Below are positions 63,206 to 64,000 of a DNA stretch of 64,000 bases, piece by piece. The notes beneath the pieces are model-generated. The model searched no databases, had not been told where the DNA came from, and worked only from the letters and a program-made list of their open reading frames with translations. The DNA lies in contig JAWQEG010000062.1 of assembly GCA_033782935.1 (NCBI GenBank), positions 12,756,470-12,820,469 of the forward strand. Reading direction: 5' to 3'. The stretch comes from Petrolisthes cinctipes. Its lineage: Eukaryota; Arthropoda; Malacostraca; Decapoda; Porcellanidae. The translations under genes were made by a program, and so were the position numbers. Numbering within the stretch: the stretch's first letter is position 1; every line of letters begins with the position of its first letter.

Positions 63206-63237
63206 TTCATTATTATTATTATTATTATTATTATTTA
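63173..63237. repeat. (TTA)n microsatellite
   Basis: TTA repeats interrupted once by TTTTCAT. Similar shorter TTA tracts recur at about 63,528-63,540 and 63,690-63,705. Confidence 0.93.
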
Positions 63238-63481
63238 TTCCCTTATCTTCTTCATTAATTAAAAGACACTGTAAATAATTCTCTTTTATATTTTTTTATT
63301 TTTTTCTATTTGTCACTTTTTCAACAGTGTTTATTCCAGCTGTTTGTATGTTTGTTTGTTTGTATGTCAACAGCTGCCTTATGATATATAATTACTTGTT
63401 AAAATTCTAACTTCAATATAAATTCTTCCTGCTTTATGTATTATGTATTAATTTGTATGAGCATTGATTCCCTTGGCATTT
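63238..63481. other. AT-rich intergenic sequence, nothing recognised
   Basis: No frame, repeat or regulatory site that I can support, beyond short T runs and a TTTGTATG-type repeat at about 63,341-63,366. Confidence 0.5.
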
Positions 63482-63537
63482 TATTCATAGTTTTTTTTAA
63501 TTTGAAGATATTCTTATTGTAGATTATTCATTATTAT

Positions 63538-63578
<41 letters not shown>

Positions 63579-63890
63579 CAGTTTCTCAATACTTTTTTTT
63601 TCTCTCTCTAATTTGTCTTGTATTCATAGTTTTTACATTTGAAGATATTTTTTTAATTGTTTTACAGCACTAGTAGATTATTCATCATTATTATTATTAT
63701 TTATTTATTTATTTTTTGCCAGTTTTTCAAAACTTTTTTTTTCTAATTTGTATTGTATTCATAGTTTTTAAATTTGAAATATTTTAATTTTCTAGTATAT
63801 TATTCATTATTATCATTATTTTTTTTCTTTTTTTTTTGGTCAATTTCTCAACAATTTTTTTTTCTCTCTAATATGTGTTGTATCCAGATA
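63482..63890 (+). repeat. T-rich tandem repeat, about three units of 125-139 bp
   Basis: TATTCATAG (or TATCCAGAT) lies at 63,482, 63,621, 63,756 and 63,881. Within each unit, in order, are TTTGAA(GATATT), AGATTATTCAT or similar, a TTA/T-rich tract, G(C/T)CA(G/A)TTTCTCAA or a close variant, a T run, CTCTCTAAT and TTGTAT. One unit contains a T run of about 36 bases (63,541-63,576). Copies are diverged and vary mostly in T-tract length. Confidence 0.8.
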
Positions 63891-64000
63891 GAGAATAATT
63901 ATCATATGTGGAGCCAATCTTATTCTTGTACAGCCACCATCAAATACCCTCCAACACTTTCCTTCCATCGTGCAAAATAAACCAGTATCATATCAAAATA
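63891..64000. other. Window end, no feature seen
   Basis: Unique AT-rich sequence without a supportable gene. An AATAAA at about 63,974 has no associated transcript evidence. Confidence 0.4.

Overview
The window is non-coding, repeat-dominated nuclear DNA from a eukaryote. It is most likely a metazoan and plausibly an arthropod such as a decapod crustacean. That guess rests on the type of LINE reverse transcriptase and the very high density of CA/GT, TC and TTA microsatellites, and nothing in the sequence proves it. I see no host protein gene, tRNA or rRNA. The only convincing protein-coding sequence is a non-LTR retrotransposon carrying one frameshift.

Region 1 (1-51,910) is one satellite array with a basic period of about 176 bp and roughly 290 monomers. 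Each 176-bp monomer is two diverged 88-bp halves. Bases 1-20,362 are an irregular, more diverged mosaic of shuffled multi-monomer segments. Bases 20,836-38,200 are dominated by a 5,779-bp higher-order unit in near-identical tandem copies; one copy has lost exactly five monomers, and a 528-bp trimer repeats locally at its end. Bases 38,190-43,165 hold two copies of a 2,634-bp unit. Bases 43,165-50,820 hold two copies of a 3,873-bp unit. The last 1.1 kb, at the array edge, is almost identical to interior sequence about 26 kb away. A single 473-bp Tc1/mariner-type MITE with TA target duplication (20,363-20,835) interrupts the array, and paralogous empty sites are visible elsewhere in it.

Region 2 (51,914-62,621) is a large foldback. 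Two inverted arms of about 2.03 kb (51,914-53,942 and 57,288-62,621) flank a 3.3-kb core, which is itself an inverted pair of GT-rich/CA-rich minisatellites. The outer ends read TTAAGGAACCC...GGGTTCCTTAA. Embedded in it, or abutting it, are at least six copies or fragments of a G/C-rich, palindromic, TTAA-flanked short element of about 200-218 bp. The right arm is split by a 3.3-kb LINE (about 57,688-60,970) with endonuclease and reverse transcriptase domains. Removing the LINE restores arm lengths of 2.03 and 2.05 kb.

Region 3 (62,819-64,000) is AT-rich with a poly-A run, a 145-bp (TC)n tract, (TTA)n tracts and a T-rich tandem repeat of about 130 bp. I see no gene in it.

Taken together, the window looks like the edge of a large, actively homogenised satellite block (pericentromeric or other heterochromatin, by inference) abutting a nest of foldback and TTAA-type transposons.
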